From: MWBF01 sp040772005
GTDB taxonomy: Bacteria; Chloroflexota; Anaerolineae; CG2-30-64-16
Direction: 5' to 3'
Length of the DNA stretch: 64,000 bases
Assembly: GCA_040772005.1 (NCBI GenBank)
Contig: JAXGYZ010000005.1
Location: 248,001 to 312,000 of the forward strand
The notes beneath the pieces are model-generated. The model searched no databases. It was given only the letters and a program-made list of their open reading frames with translations, and was not told where the DNA came from. A program made the position numbers and the translations under genes. The first letter of the stretch is position 1; each line of letters starts with the position of its first letter. Shown here piece after piece: positions 18,808 through 27,768 of this stretch.

Positions 18808-20565
18808 TTATATGGAATTCGCAGGGGCTGTCAAATCCGAGGCTGACGGACGTGGCTCTGCACCGTTACGATGGAATCGTTCGATGAAGTACGGGTAGAG
18901 CTGGGTGGCGTTCGTCACCCGACTTACATCGAGGGGAGCTTCCGGTGGGGTGAGAAAGAAGGGGTATTCCTGCGCGCCGCCGATGCCGCCGTGGGTGGCA
19001 GATTGCTCTTCGAAGGTGACGATCCGGCCAAAGGTGTTCCACGCGCCGATGAGCACCAGGTCGCCGCTGTGCGGATAGCTGAGCAGGCGGGCGACGTCCG
19101 CACAGCTCTGCTCAGGCTCCGCCAGGCCGTGCGGCAGGCGGTCGGGCGTCAGGCCGGCAGTTCCGCGTGGGGTCACGACGACGGGCCGGCCCGCCTCCAG
19201 CCCCAACACCAGGCCGATGCCGGGATGGTCGTTGAGCCGATCGATCAGGTCCGGATAGAGCAGTGCCAGCTCGCTGACCTCCATCCTTTCGTCGCTGACG
19301 CGGAAGTAGATGTGGGCCAGATTGCCGGAAGCGCGCACGATGACATCGGCCCCGCGCGCGAAGTCGTAGCTGTCTTCCATCTCGGCGGGCGCCGGCGGCA
19401 GACGGCGATCCAGGCGGCGGCGCAGCGCACGGGCCAGGCGCTGACCGCGCGGTGTCAGGTGCGCTTCGATGCCCTGCAGCTCGTCCTGCAGCCAGCGGGC
19501 CTCATCGCCGGAGATGTCGGCTTCCGTGCTGCCCCAGCCCGTGCGCGGGCCGGCCTCATCCCACATGACCGAGGCCCGGACGCATTCGGCCACGAACTGG
19601 CCGAGCGGCTTCTTCGGGTCGATCCGGCGCAGCGGAATAGCAGGCGTCATGCCGTGGTCGGAGCAGATATAGAGCTCGGTCTGCGGGGCGTAGCGCCGCC
19701 GCAGGTGGTCGATCTGCCGGATGTATCCGTCGATGCGGCGCAGGGCACGCAGCGCCTCGCTGCCCAGCGGCCCGTCGACGTGCGCAATCTCGTCATACCC
19801 GTAGAAGTTGACATAGATGCGCGCGACCCCGCGGAAGACATCGAGCAATACGCCGAACGTCTGGATTTCACCGAAGACCACATTGGTCAACACCTGGAGC
19901 ACCGGCTGGATCAGCGTCAGGCGGCGGCGCAGACCGCTGCGCACCCACAGCGCGAGGGTGCGTACGAGATCGCGCGCCAGCTCATACACGCTGAGTGCGA
20001 TGATGCGGACGATGCGCCAGGGGATGAGCGCGAACAAGAGCGCCCAGCCCAGGCCGCGCAGATGTTCGAAGAAACGCTGGCGGCCCATGCTGGATAGCGT
20101 GAAGAGCGCCAGCCGGGCATCGCCGTCGAGCAGGTTCGTGTAGCTAGAGCCGCCCGCGAGGATGCCAATGCGACCGTCAGACGCCCGCTCCTTGATACGT
20201 TCTGCGAAGAAGGGCGACTTGCAGTGGGGCGCAAGGCCGGTGTCCTTTTCGTACCAGCGAAACGCCGGGATGTCCCAGTTATCGCCGTACATCAGGCCCG
20301 CCTGCACCGCGGGCGTGCTGCTCGGCAGCCCGCAACGCCAGCGTTGGAGCCGGTAGCCCTGCGCCATGAACCGCTGGAGGGTGGGTGCGTAGCCCCTGGC
20401 CAGCGCCTGGAGCAGGTACTCGTGCGCCAGCCCATCGATCTGAATGATGATGAAGCGCCGCGTTGCGCCGTCCTGTGCTGCCATGGCCCCGCGATAGGGC
20501 CGCCCGGTCAACCAGGAGAAGAGCAGGGCAAAGAACGCAGCAATTTCCGTGAGCCAGCGCGGCAT
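18808..20565 (-). CDS. Membrane-associated alkaline phosphatase-superfamily hydrolase (phosphodiesterase/sulfatase-like)
   Basis: 585 aa from the ATG at 20565, which follows a GGGGGGA ribosome binding site; the open frame further upstream is heptamer repeat. Superfamily metal and nucleophile positions are visible: D in FIIIQIDGLAHEYL (about 42), the nucleophile Ser/Thr in GLPSSTPAVQAGLMYGDNW (about 83), D/H in NFYGYDEIAHVDG and DH in YICSDHGMTP. Amphipathic or hydrophobic stretches lie near the N-terminus and at LLFALIPWRIVRIIALSV. Substrate unknown; this group includes nucleotide pyrophosphatases and lipid phosphotransferases. Confidence 0.8.
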   Translation of the reverse strand: MPRWLTEIAAFFALLFSWLTGRPYRGAMAAQDGATRRFIIIQIDGLAHEYLLQALARGYAPTLQRFMAQGYRLQRWRCGLPSSTPAVQAGLMYGDNWDIPAFRWYEKDTGLAPHCKSPFFAERIKERASDGRIGILAGGSSYTNLLDGDARLALFTLSSMGRQRFFEHLRGLGWALLFALIPWRIVRIIALSVYELARDLVRTLALWVRSGLRRRLTLIQPVLQVLTNVVFGEIQTFGVLLDVFRGVARIYVNFYGYDEIAHVDGPLGSEALRALRRIDGYIRQIDHLRRRYAPQTELYICSDHGMTPAIPLRRIDPKKPLGQFVAECVRASVMWDEAGPRTGWGSTEADISGDEARWLQDELQGIEAHLTPRGQRLARALRRRLDRRLPPAPAEMEDSYDFARGADVIVRASGNLAHIYFRVSDERMEVSELALLYPDLIDRLNDHPGIGLVLGLEAGRPVVVTPRGTAGLTPDRLPHGLAEPEQSCADVARLLSYPHSGDLVLIGAWNTFGRIVTFEEQSATHGGIGGAQEYPFFLTPPEAPLDVSRVTNATQLYPYFIERFHRNGAEPRPSASDLTAPANSI

Positions 20566-20580
20566 GATGGCGCGTCCCCC

Positions 20581-20762
20581 TACGGTGACAAGGTGAAGAG
20601 GTGAAGAGGTGACAAGGTGAGTGTGGATGGGTGGGTTTTGCCGTTGAGGGCACGACTCGGAATAATGGATAGAAGCCTCAACCGGCAACTCGACATCACC
20701 TTGTCACCATGTCACCCGGTCACCATGTCACCCCGTCACCCCGTCACCTCTTCACCTTGTCA
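20581..20762. repeat. Heptamer-type inverted element, copy 5
   Basis: GGTGACAAGGTGAAGAGGTG runs, then the core GGATAGAAGCCTCAACCGGCAA, then TCACCTTGTCACC runs. Fills the spacer between the phosphodiesterase and M50 protease genes and overlaps the protease stop region. Confidence 0.8.
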
Positions 20763-21880
20763 GCCGTCACGTGCAGCGCGGCCATCGCCTCGGCCACGCG
20801 GCGCATCGAGCCGAGCGTCACGATGCCGACGGCCCGGCCATCTTCTATTACGACGGCCACGGGTTGAAGTTGCATGCGCTGTTGCGCGGCGGCCAGCGTC
20901 TCATCCGGGGTGAGTTGCACCCACTCCCGCGCGATGTGCTGGCTGAGACGGGCCGCCGGTCCCGCGGTCCGGACGGCGGTGAGCAGGTCGGTGCGTGTAG
21001 TCAGGCCGACCAGGCGGCCCCCGTCGAGCACCAGGAAAGTGGACTGGGAGACGGGCGCGATCTGTCCGATGACCTCACCGAGCGTCTGAAGTGCGTAGAG
21101 GCGGATGCCGAGCGGCTGCATGGCCTGGCGCACCGTGAGGCCTCGCAGCGCGTCGATCGTCGTCGCTTGTTGGCGCTCCTGCCAGGCCGATGCAAATACG
21201 AATAGCGCCACCAGTCCGAGGAACAACTGGCCCGTCAGCAGGGCCACCGTGCCCATGATGACGGCGATGATCTGGCCGATCAGCGAGGCGATGCGCGTAG
21301 CCAGCGCGGTGGGCAGGATGGCCGCCAGCAGCGAGCGCAGGAGCCGCCCGCCGTCCATCGGGAAGGCGGGGATGAGGTTGAACAGCGCGAGCAGGGCATT
21401 GTTGGCTGCCAGCATCAGGACGAGCGATTGCACCGACATGCTCGTGAAGAAGCGTTCGAGCCGCCAGGGCGCGCGGGCGAACTGGCCGAACGTGTCCGGG
21501 CCGATCCAGAGGAGCGCGAGCAGCCCCAGTCCGACCGCAAGCATGACGTTCATGGCCGGGCCGGCCGCGGTGATGAGGAACTCCTGGTACGGCTTCTCCG
21601 GCATGCCCGCGATGCGTGCGACGCCGCCGATGGGCCAGAGCGTGATATCGTGGACCTTGACGCCGAAGAGCTGCGCGACGAGGCTATGGCCCAACTCGTG
21701 CAGGATGACGCAGGCGAACAGCAGCACGGTGAAGCTCACCATGAAGACGACCCCGCGCAGCCAGTCGCCCTGGCTGCCGCTCCAGCCCAGCCACGCGGCC
21801 CAGGCCAGAATCAGCAGAAAGCTGGCGTGGATGCGCACGGGGATACCCCGCACGGTGAGAATTTTCACTGACGCCGCCAT
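20744..21880 (-). CDS. Site-2-type M50 metalloprotease with tandem CBS domains
   Basis: 378 aa. Polytopic membrane protein with zinc motif HELGH (61-65) and the third ligand in NLIPAFPMDGGRLL (about 170). The C-terminal cytoplasmic part has two CBS motifs (about 235-370), expected to bind adenine nucleotides. Like SpoIVFB-type S2P proteases, it would cut membrane-spanning substrates; the target is unknown. ATG at 21880 follows GGAGG. Confidence 0.92.
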   Translation of the reverse strand: MAASVKILTVRGIPVRIHASFLLILAWAAWLGWSGSQGDWLRGVVFMVSFTVLLFACVILHELGHSLVAQLFGVKVHDITLWPIGGVARIAGMPEKPYQEFLITAAGPAMNVMLAVGLGLLALLWIGPDTFGQFARAPWRLERFFTSMSVQSLVLMLAANNALLALFNLIPAFPMDGGRLLRSLLAAILPTALATRIASLIGQIIAVIMGTVALLTGQLFLGLVALFVFASAWQERQQATTIDALRGLTVRQAMQPLGIRLYALQTLGEVIGQIAPVSQSTFLVLDGGRLVGLTTRTDLLTAVRTAGPAARLSQHIAREWVQLTPDETLAAAQQRMQLQPVAVVIEDGRAVGIVTLGSMRRVAEAMAALHVTADKVKR

Positions 21881-21889
21881 TGTACCTCC

Positions 21890-22075
21890 CTGAGAAGAGG
21901 TGAACAGGTGAACAGGTGAGCAGGTGATGCTGGAGTCGAGGCTTTAGCCGGTCAGGTTGTCTACCAGCAAACATGGCCTCAACGGCATAGGCTGCAATCG
22001 CGATGTCACCTGTTCACCTCGTCACCTCTTCACCCCGTCACCTCTTCACCCCGTCACCCCGTCACGCCGTCGCCC
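21890..22075. repeat. Heptamer-type inverted element, copy 6
   Basis: GGTGAACAGGTGAACAGG runs, core with GGAGTCGAGGCTTTAGCCGG, then TCACCTGTTCACC runs that extend into the last codons of the ABC exporter gene (stop at 22054). Confidence 0.8.
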
Positions 22076-23898
22076 CACCGGAATTGCAGCGCATGCATCC
22101 GGCGGTAGAGGCCGCCTTCCCGGTTGACCAGGTCCGCGTGCCGGCCCTGCTCCACCACCCGGCCGCCGTCGAGGACGACGATCCAATCTGCATTCGTAAT
22201 CGTGCTCAGCCGGTGGGCGATGACGAATGTCGTACGGTCGCGCATCAGCCGCTCCAGCGCTTCCTGGACGGCTTGCTCCGACTCGCTGTCGAGCGAGGAC
22301 GTCGCCTCATCCAGGATCAGGATGCGCGGGTTCTTGAGCAGCGCGCGGGCAATTGCCACTCGCTGCCGCTGGCCGCCGCTGAGCTTGACTCCGCGCTCGC
22401 CCACGGGCGTGGCATAGCCTTGCGGCAGTTCGCTGATGAAGTCGTGGGCGTTCGCCGCGCGGGCCGCGGCCTCGATTTCGTCGTCCGCCGCATCCAGCTT
22501 GCCGTAGGCAATGTTGTCGCGCACCGTGCCCGAGAAGAGCGCGGTCTCCTGCGGCACAATGCCGATCTGCTCGCGCAGGCTGCGCATCTGCACCTCGCGG
22601 ATGTCCTGGCCGTCCACAAGGATGCGGCCCTCGGTCGGGTCGTAGAAGCGGGGAATCAGGTTGACGAGCGTGGTCTTACCCGCGCCGCTCGGCCCGACCA
22701 GCGCTACGACCTGCCCCGGCTCGACACGAAGATCGATATCGCGCAGGACGATGCGCTCTTCCGCCGTGTCACCGTAGTCGAAGCACACACTCTCGAACTG
22801 CACCGCGCCCTCGATATGCGGCATCGCAGGCGCATCCGCCGCGTCCAGCAGCTCCGGCGTCGTGTCGAGCAGTTGGAATACCCGCTCGCTCGCGCCGAGC
22901 GCCTGCTGGAACTGACTGTACAGGCTGGTGAACGCGGCGATGGGCGCGGCAATCATCATGGTGTAGAGCAGGAACGAGATTAGCTGGCCTGGCGTCAGGT
23001 TGCCCGCGATGACCTCCCGGCTGCCGAACCACAGGACGAGCGCGATGCTGCCGTAGGCCAGCAGGCCGATGATCGGCCCCAGCGTCGCACGCAGCCGGAC
23101 GCGCTTGACCGCCAGCCCGAACAGGCGCTCGGTGCCGGCGCGGTAGCGGTCCACCTCGTAGGGCTCCCGCGCAAACGACTTGACGATGCGCACCCCCGTG
23201 ATGGCCTCTTCGGCGGTCGCGCTGACCTCGGCCAGCGTGTCCTGCACCTGGCGGCTGAGGCGGCGCACCAGGCGTCCCAGGACGATCATGCCGAGCACGG
23301 CCAGCGGCACCACTGCGAGCATGATCAATGTCAGCCGCCACGCCATCACGGAGATGATGACGATGCCGCCCACGAACATGACGATGTTCGAGAGGAGGCT
23401 GAGCAGCACGTCGGTGACGGCATTCTGGATCGTCGTGACGTCGTTGCCGAGCCGGGAGAGCAGGTCGCCGGTGCGCGTGGACGCGAAGAAGCTCAGCGGC
23501 ATGTTCTGGAGGTGGGCGTACAGGGTCTCGCGCAGGTTTGCGACGATGCGCTCGCCGACCCAGCCCATGATGTAGGATTGGGCAAAGCCGAGCAGCGCCT
23601 GGATCACGAACAGGCCGACGAGGGCCAGCGTGACCCGGTTCAGCAGGGCGAAGTTGCCGTTGACGAGCGCGCTGTCCACGATCCCGCGCACGGCAAGCGG
23701 CAGCGCGAGTCCGGCGAGGCTGCTGAGCACGAGCACAATCGCGGCCACCACCAGCAGCTTCCAATAGGGGCGGACGAAGACCAGCAGCCGGCGGTAATGG
23801 CCGAACAACTGGCCGAAGAACGCCCGGTCGGGCATGGGTATTTCGTCGAGATTGCGCGCCCGCGACCGAACGGGTTGCGCGGTTGTTGAGGTCGCCAT
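22054..23898 (-). CDS. ABC exporter, fused permease-ATPase (MsbA/MDR type)
   Basis: 614 aa from the ATG at 23898; upstream in-frame sequence is repeat. Six TM helices (about 40-330) precede a nucleotide-binding domain (about 370-605) with Walker A GPSGAGKTT, signature LSGGQRQRVAIARALL, Walker B ILILDEATSSLD and H-loop VIAHRLST. Works as a homodimer, exporting lipids or drugs. The C-terminal residues GDGVTG come from the repeat. Confidence 0.93.
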   Translation of the reverse strand: MATSTTAQPVRSRARNLDEIPMPDRAFFGQLFGHYRRLLVFVRPYWKLLVVAAIVLVLSSLAGLALPLAVRGIVDSALVNGNFALLNRVTLALVGLFVIQALLGFAQSYIMGWVGERIVANLRETLYAHLQNMPLSFFASTRTGDLLSRLGNDVTTIQNAVTDVLLSLLSNIVMFVGGIVIISVMAWRLTLIMLAVVPLAVLGMIVLGRLVRRLSRQVQDTLAEVSATAEEAITGVRIVKSFAREPYEVDRYRAGTERLFGLAVKRVRLRATLGPIIGLLAYGSIALVLWFGSREVIAGNLTPGQLISFLLYTMMIAAPIAAFTSLYSQFQQALGASERVFQLLDTTPELLDAADAPAMPHIEGAVQFESVCFDYGDTAEERIVLRDIDLRVEPGQVVALVGPSGAGKTTLVNLIPRFYDPTEGRILVDGQDIREVQMRSLREQIGIVPQETALFSGTVRDNIAYGKLDAADDEIEAAARAANAHDFISELPQGYATPVGERGVKLSGGQRQRVAIARALLKNPRILILDEATSSLDSESEQAVQEALERLMRDRTTFVIAHRLSTITNADWIVVLDGGRVVEQGRHADLVNREGGLYRRMHALQFRWGDGVTG

Positions 23899-23936
23899 GC
23901 CGCCAGTATAACGGTTGCGGGAGTGAGCGTCAACAA

Positions 23937-23990
23937 GGGAAGCGTGAAGGAGTGACAAGGTGAAAAGGTGACAGGGTGGCAAGGTAAGCC
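23937..23990. repeat. Heptamer-type repeat run, copy 7 (short)
   Basis: GGAGTGACAAGGTGAAAAGGTGACAGGGTGGC, a single-arm remnant upstream of the ABC exporter gene, beside the left border of the restriction locus. Confidence 0.65.
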
Positions 23991-24088
23991 CCAGAACAGC
24001 CAGATGCACCGTATTTGCAACCGTGCGTTTGCCTTCACTCTAACATTTGTGCTAAACTGGATACAGTTTCCCGTTTGGAGGGTCATGT

Positions 24089-24979
24089 ATGGCAAGACAA
24101 CCGCTGGCCGAAGTCTTTGGATTTCCCATTGACAACTTTTCGTCCGATGCGACGAGGCATCGAACCAAACGTCTCTGCCCGTTCAATAATAGGGTGCCTA
24201 ACTGCACAAAGGACAAAGCTAATGACCCGCTCGGCGTGTGCAGTGTGTATGAGGGAGGCAACCCGGTTGTCACCTGCCCTATCAGGTTTCGTGAGAAATG
24301 GTTGATTGCGGACGATGCCGCCGCGTTCTTTTTCCCGCCCGATGCCCGTTGGACTTCGTTAACGGAGGTGCGCCTGACCGACAAGAACGGGCATTCGGCG
24401 GGCAACATCGATGTCATTCTCGTCGCATATAATGATGCGGGCCGCCTGATAGACTTTGGTGCATTGGAGGTTCAATCGGTCTACATTTCCGGTAATGTGC
24501 GCCGGCCGTTTGAGTACTATATGGCTGACCCTGATGCTCGCAGCCAACTGGACTGGAACGGTGAGCGTTTCTACCCTCGGCCCGACTACCTGTCCTCATC
24601 AATCAAGGAGTTGGTCCCGCAACTGATCTATAAAGGCGGCATTCTGACCAAGTGGCATAAGCGGATCGCCATCGCTGTAGATCGGCCCTTCTTCAACACG
24701 CTGCCAGAACTTCCGCGTACAACTTGTGAGGCTGCCGATACTGTCCTGCTCGTTTACGATCTGCGGCATGATCCTGCAACCAACATTTACGCCCTGGCAC
24801 CCGTCGAGGCCGTCTATACCTTGCTAGCCCCGGCCTTGGAGCGTTTGACAACGCTTGAGCCCGGACCGGTGGAATCTTTTGTGGGACGTCTGCAAGACAA
24901 GCTGGATGACAAGTTGAGCGGTTCGGCACCGGATGCTTCTACGTTGCTTCAAGCTCTTGAGGATCAGGACGAACCATGA
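24089..24979 (+). CDS. NotI-like type II restriction endonuclease
   Basis: 296 aa. It matches the NotI family pattern: an N-terminal four-Cys metal site (LCPF, NCTK, GVCSVY, VTCPIRF, about residues 30-68) corresponding to the iron-binding fold of NotI. A PD-(D/E)xK-like core follows with NIDVILVAYND and GALEVQSV, where E-x-Q replaces E-x-K as in NotI. No frameshift or internal stop is seen. The stop overlaps the start of the methylase gene by 4 bp. The locus is visibly less GC-rich than the flanking genes, consistent with recent acquisition. NotI itself cuts an 8-bp GC site; specificity here is unknown. Confidence 0.75.
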   Translation: MARQPLAEVFGFPIDNFSSDATRHRTKRLCPFNNRVPNCTKDKANDPLGVCSVYEGGNPVVTCPIRFREKWLIADDAAAFFFPPDARWTSLTEVRLTDKNGHSAGNIDVILVAYNDAGRLIDFGALEVQSVYISGNVRRPFEYYMADPDARSQLDWNGERFYPRPDYLSSSIKELVPQLIYKGGILTKWHKRIAIAVDRPFFNTLPELPRTTCEAADTVLLVYDLRHDPATNIYALAPVEAVYTLLAPALERLTTLEPGPVESFVGRLQDKLDDKLSGSAPDASTLLQALEDQDEP

Positions 24980-25904
24980 GCAATGCGATCGCTCGCTCAA
25001 CTACGCCGCAGCCGCTCGGCGGCAAGGTGGTTAATGTTGCCTCCGTGCCGAAGCGTAGCCCCTTCCGGTATCCCGGAGGCAAGACCTGGCTGGTGCCCCA
25101 TGTTCGCCGTTGGCTTAGCAACTCGCGGACGCTGCCTAGCGTGTTTTGTGAGCCGTTTGCCGGTGGGGGCATCATTAGCCTGACAGTGGCGTTTGAGCAT
25201 CTGGCAGAACATGTCATCATGGTTGAACTTGACAGTTAGGTTGCAGCCGTCTGGCAAACCATTTTGTCTGATAGGGATGGCGCAGAGTGGTTGGCACAGC
25301 GAATATTGGGCTTCCAACCGTCGCTTGATAACGTGCAAGCCGTGCTGACGGAGCCTCCGCACTCACGGCGCGAACAGGCGTTTCAGACGATTGTCAAGAA
25401 TCGCACCTTTCACGGTGGCATTCTCGCGCCGGGATCAGCTCCCATCAAGCACGGCGAAAACGGTAAAGGGATTGGCTCGCGCTGGTATGCTGCGACGTTG
25501 GCCCGGCGCATTCGGGATATTGCGGCTATCCGCCAACGTATCACGTTTATCGAGGGGGACGCTTTTGACCTGCTGCGGGCGAACGCCACCCGACGGAGTA
25601 CAGCCTGGTTCATTGATCCGCCTTACACAGCGGCGGGCAAAAAAGCAGGCAGCCGGCTCTACACGCACTTTGAACTTGACCATGATCGCCTGTTCGACTT
25701 GACGGCTCAGTTAGCCGGCGACTTCCTGATGACCTATGACCACGCTGATGAGATCGTGCAGATGGCCCGCCTGCATGGGTTTGAGACGGCATTGGTTGCC
25801 ATGACAATACGCATCATGCCACTATGACTGAACTATTGATCGGGCGCGATCTCGGGTGGCTACAGCAGGATTGGCAGACCTTGCCTCTCTTTGTCGAGAC
25901 TTGA
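24976..25904 (+). pseudogene. D12-class N6-adenine DNA methyltransferase, broken by a nonsense codon and a frameshift
   Basis: Dam/D12 class MTase. FRYPGGK (about 31) and CEPFAGGGIISL (about 59) form the SAM site, FIDPPY (about 215) is catalytic motif IV. Lesion 1: in-frame TAG at 25237-25239 after MVELDS; the same frame resumes at once as VAAVWQTILSDRDG. Lesion 2: near 25803-25812 one base is missing; adding it restores NTHHATMTELLIGRDLGWLQ, the normal D12 C-terminus, ending at 25902-25904. Two independent lesions argue for decay rather than one sequencing error. Overlaps the endonuclease gene by 4 bp. Confidence 0.85.
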
Positions 25905-25928
25905 TCTTCGAACCTCATCGGCGCATCT

Positions 25929-25957
25929 TTGACAATTCGGCCCATCTTGCCTATAAT
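25929..25957 (+). promoter_or_regulatory. Consensus sigma70 promoter for rplU-rpmA-rpmE
   Basis: Perfect TTGACA (25929-25934), 17-bp spacer, perfect TATAAT (25952-25957). The first bases of the transcript form a hairpin GGTACGGCCC/GGGCCGTGCC (25968-25990). The 110-nt leader before rplU could hold an r-protein autoregulatory structure. Confidence 0.85.
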
Positions 25958-26076
25958 GTGCGTCTGGTACGGCCCCGGCTGGGCCGTGCCATCGCGTTAT
26001 TGGCATATTCATGCAGGGGCTGCCAAGACGAAGTCTCGCCCACGTGGCGGGCGCGGTCCCGGGGGAGCAATACAGG

Positions 26077-26391
26077 ATGTATGCAGTGGTGGAGACCGGC
26101 GGCAAGCAGTATCGCGCGCTGCCCGGTCAGTCTATCGACGTGGAGAAGCTGCCGGTTGCGGTCGGCGAGCAGATCACGCTCGACCGGGTGCTGCTGGTAG
26201 CCGATGGCGACCAGATCACCGTCGGCCAGCCGCTCGTCACGGGCGCCACGGTCCGCGCGACCGTCGTGCTCCAGGACAAGCAGCGCAAGGTCATCTTCTT
26301 CCACTATGTGCCGAAGAAGCGCCAGCGCAAAAAGCGCGGCCATCGCCAACCGTTCACCCGGCTGCGGATCGAATCCGTAGACCTCGCCTGA
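26077..26391 (+). CDS. rplU: 50S ribosomal protein L21
   Basis: 104 aa, MYAVVETGGKQYRALPGQSI at the N-terminus and the C-terminal basic KRQRKKRGHRQPFTRLRIE, both diagnostic of bL21. Start at 26077, with GGGGGAG upstream. First gene of the ribosomal block, which has the usual L21-L27 order. Confidence 0.97.
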   Translation: MYAVVETGGKQYRALPGQSIDVEKLPVAVGEQITLDRVLLVADGDQITVGQPLVTGATVRATVVLQDKQRKVIFFHYVPKKRQRKKRGHRQPFTRLRIESVDLA

Positions 26392-26440
26392 GCCCAGGCT
26401 GGAATGGATTAAGTCCCCTTACGGGGCAGGAGATATTGAA

Positions 26441-26695
<255 letters not shown>

Positions 26696-26696
26696 C

Positions 26697-26990
26697 ATGA
26701 AGGCGAAGATCCATCCGAAGTACTATCCCGCGGCGCGGGTCAGCTGCGCGTGCGGCAACACCTTTACGGTCGGCTCTACGACCGAGGAACTCAAGGTCGA
26801 CATCTGCGCGGCGTGCCATCCGTTCTATACGGGCGAGCAGCGCATCGTCGATACGGCCGGCCAGGTCGATCGCTTCATGAAGCGTCTCGAACGCACCGCG
26901 GACACGGTCGAGCAGATCAAGTCGCAGCAGGAAATCCAGCGCCAGACTGTGCAGCAAGCACGCCTGGCGAGGCGCCGCGGCGACGCCTAA
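26697..26990 (+). CDS. rpmE: 50S ribosomal protein L31, zinc-binding form, C-terminally extended
   Basis: 97 aa. MKAKIHPKYYPAARVSCACGN, with a C-x-C ... C-x-x-C zinc set (CAC near 18, CAAC near 37) and HPFYTGEQRIVDTAGQVDRF. About 25 residues longer than a typical bL31, with a Gln/Arg-rich basic tail (QQEIQRQTVQQARLARRRG). The ATG is 1 bp after the rpmA stop, so coupled translation is likely. Confidence 0.95.
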   Translation: MKAKIHPKYYPAARVSCACGNTFTVGSTTEELKVDICAACHPFYTGEQRIVDTAGQVDRFMKRLERTADTVEQIKSQQEIQRQTVQQARLARRRGDA

Positions 26991-27012
26991 GCAGCACAGC
27001 GCATAAGGCAAC

Positions 27013-27063
27013 AGAAACCCGTTTTCGTGTGAAGCAGAGCTTCACCTCAGAAAACGGGTTTCT
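27013..27063. repeat. GAAACCCG palindrome, copy 3
   Basis: AGAAACCCGTTTTC ... GTGAAGC/GCTTCAC ... GAAAACGGGTTTCT, between rpmE and tdk, 33 bp upstream of the tdk start. Confidence 0.85.
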
Positions 27064-27095
27064 TAATTGCTCATCTGTAACTCACCGAGGCTCCT

Positions 27096-27707
27096 ATGCT
27101 CTACTTTCAACCCCGCGGCGGCTGGGTCGAGGTCATCTGCGGCAGCATGTTCAGCGGCAAGACCGAGGAACTGATCCGGCGGGTGCGCCGGGCGGAGATC
27201 GCACGGCAGCATGTGCAGGTCTTCAAGGCCCGGCTGGATGACCGCTATTCCGCGTCCCAGGTCGCGTCGCATGACGGGTTGCAGTACCATGCCGAGGTCA
27301 TCGAGCGCGCCGCGGAAATCCTGGAACGTTTGCGGCCTGAAACGACCGTAGTCGCGATTGACGAGGCGCAGTTCTTCGATTGGGCCGTCGCGGACGTGGC
27401 GCGCGTCCTGGCCGACCGGGGCCTGCGGGTGATCATCACCGGGCTTGACCTCGACTTTCGGGGCGAGCCGTTCGGCCCGATGCCGCTGCTGATGGCCGAA
27501 GCCGAGATGGTCGACAAGCTCCACGCCATCTGCGTCGTGTGCGGCGCGGCCGCGAGCCGCACACAGCGCCTCATCAACGGCGCGCCCGCGAATTACACCG
27601 ACCCGATCATCCTCGTCGGCGCGAGCGAGGTCTACGAAGCCCGCTGCCGTGACTGCCACAAAGTCCCCGGCCGCCCTGTGGCCGAAGGGTTACAGGTTGC
27701 AAGTTAG
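27096..27707 (+). CDS. tdk: Thymidine kinase (type II)
   Basis: 203 aa. Walker A EVICGSMFSGKTEELIRR, VVAIDEAQFFD (Walker B-like, catalytic E), ITGLDLDFRGEPF, and a zinc site formed by CVVCG and CRDC. Salvages thymidine to dTMP. The last residues (EGLQVAS) are encoded by the start of the adjoining GGTTACAGGTT repeat. Confidence 0.95.
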   Translation: MLYFQPRGGWVEVICGSMFSGKTEELIRRVRRAEIARQHVQVFKARLDDRYSASQVASHDGLQYHAEVIERAAEILERLRPETTVVAIDEAQFFDWAVADVARVLADRGLRVIITGLDLDFRGEPFGPMPLLMAEAEMVDKLHAICVVCGAAASRTQRLINGAPANYTDPIILVGASEVYEARCRDCHKVPGRPVAEGLQVAS

Positions 27708-27768
27708 CAGGTTGCAGGTTGCCTGAGTTCAACCTGTAACTTTCACCCTGCTAACCTGTAACTTCCAG
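27688..27768. repeat. GGTTACAGGTT-type inverted repeat, copy 2
   Basis: GGTTACAGGTTGCAAG... and ...AACCTGTAACTT runs bridging the ends of the convergent tdk and rluD-like genes. It supplies the last codons of both and could act as a bidirectional terminator. Confidence 0.75.

Noticed and set aside
20583..20760. Small proteins rich in SPCHLVT/SPVHLFT repeats here and at similar loci
   Set aside because: They are translations of the heptamer DNA repeats, found in several frames and strands, without start signals.
25237..25239. UAG decoded as pyrrolysine or another amino acid in the methylase
   Set aside because: A second, independent frameshift near 25805 shows the gene is decaying; no Pyl machinery is visible and other genes end normally.
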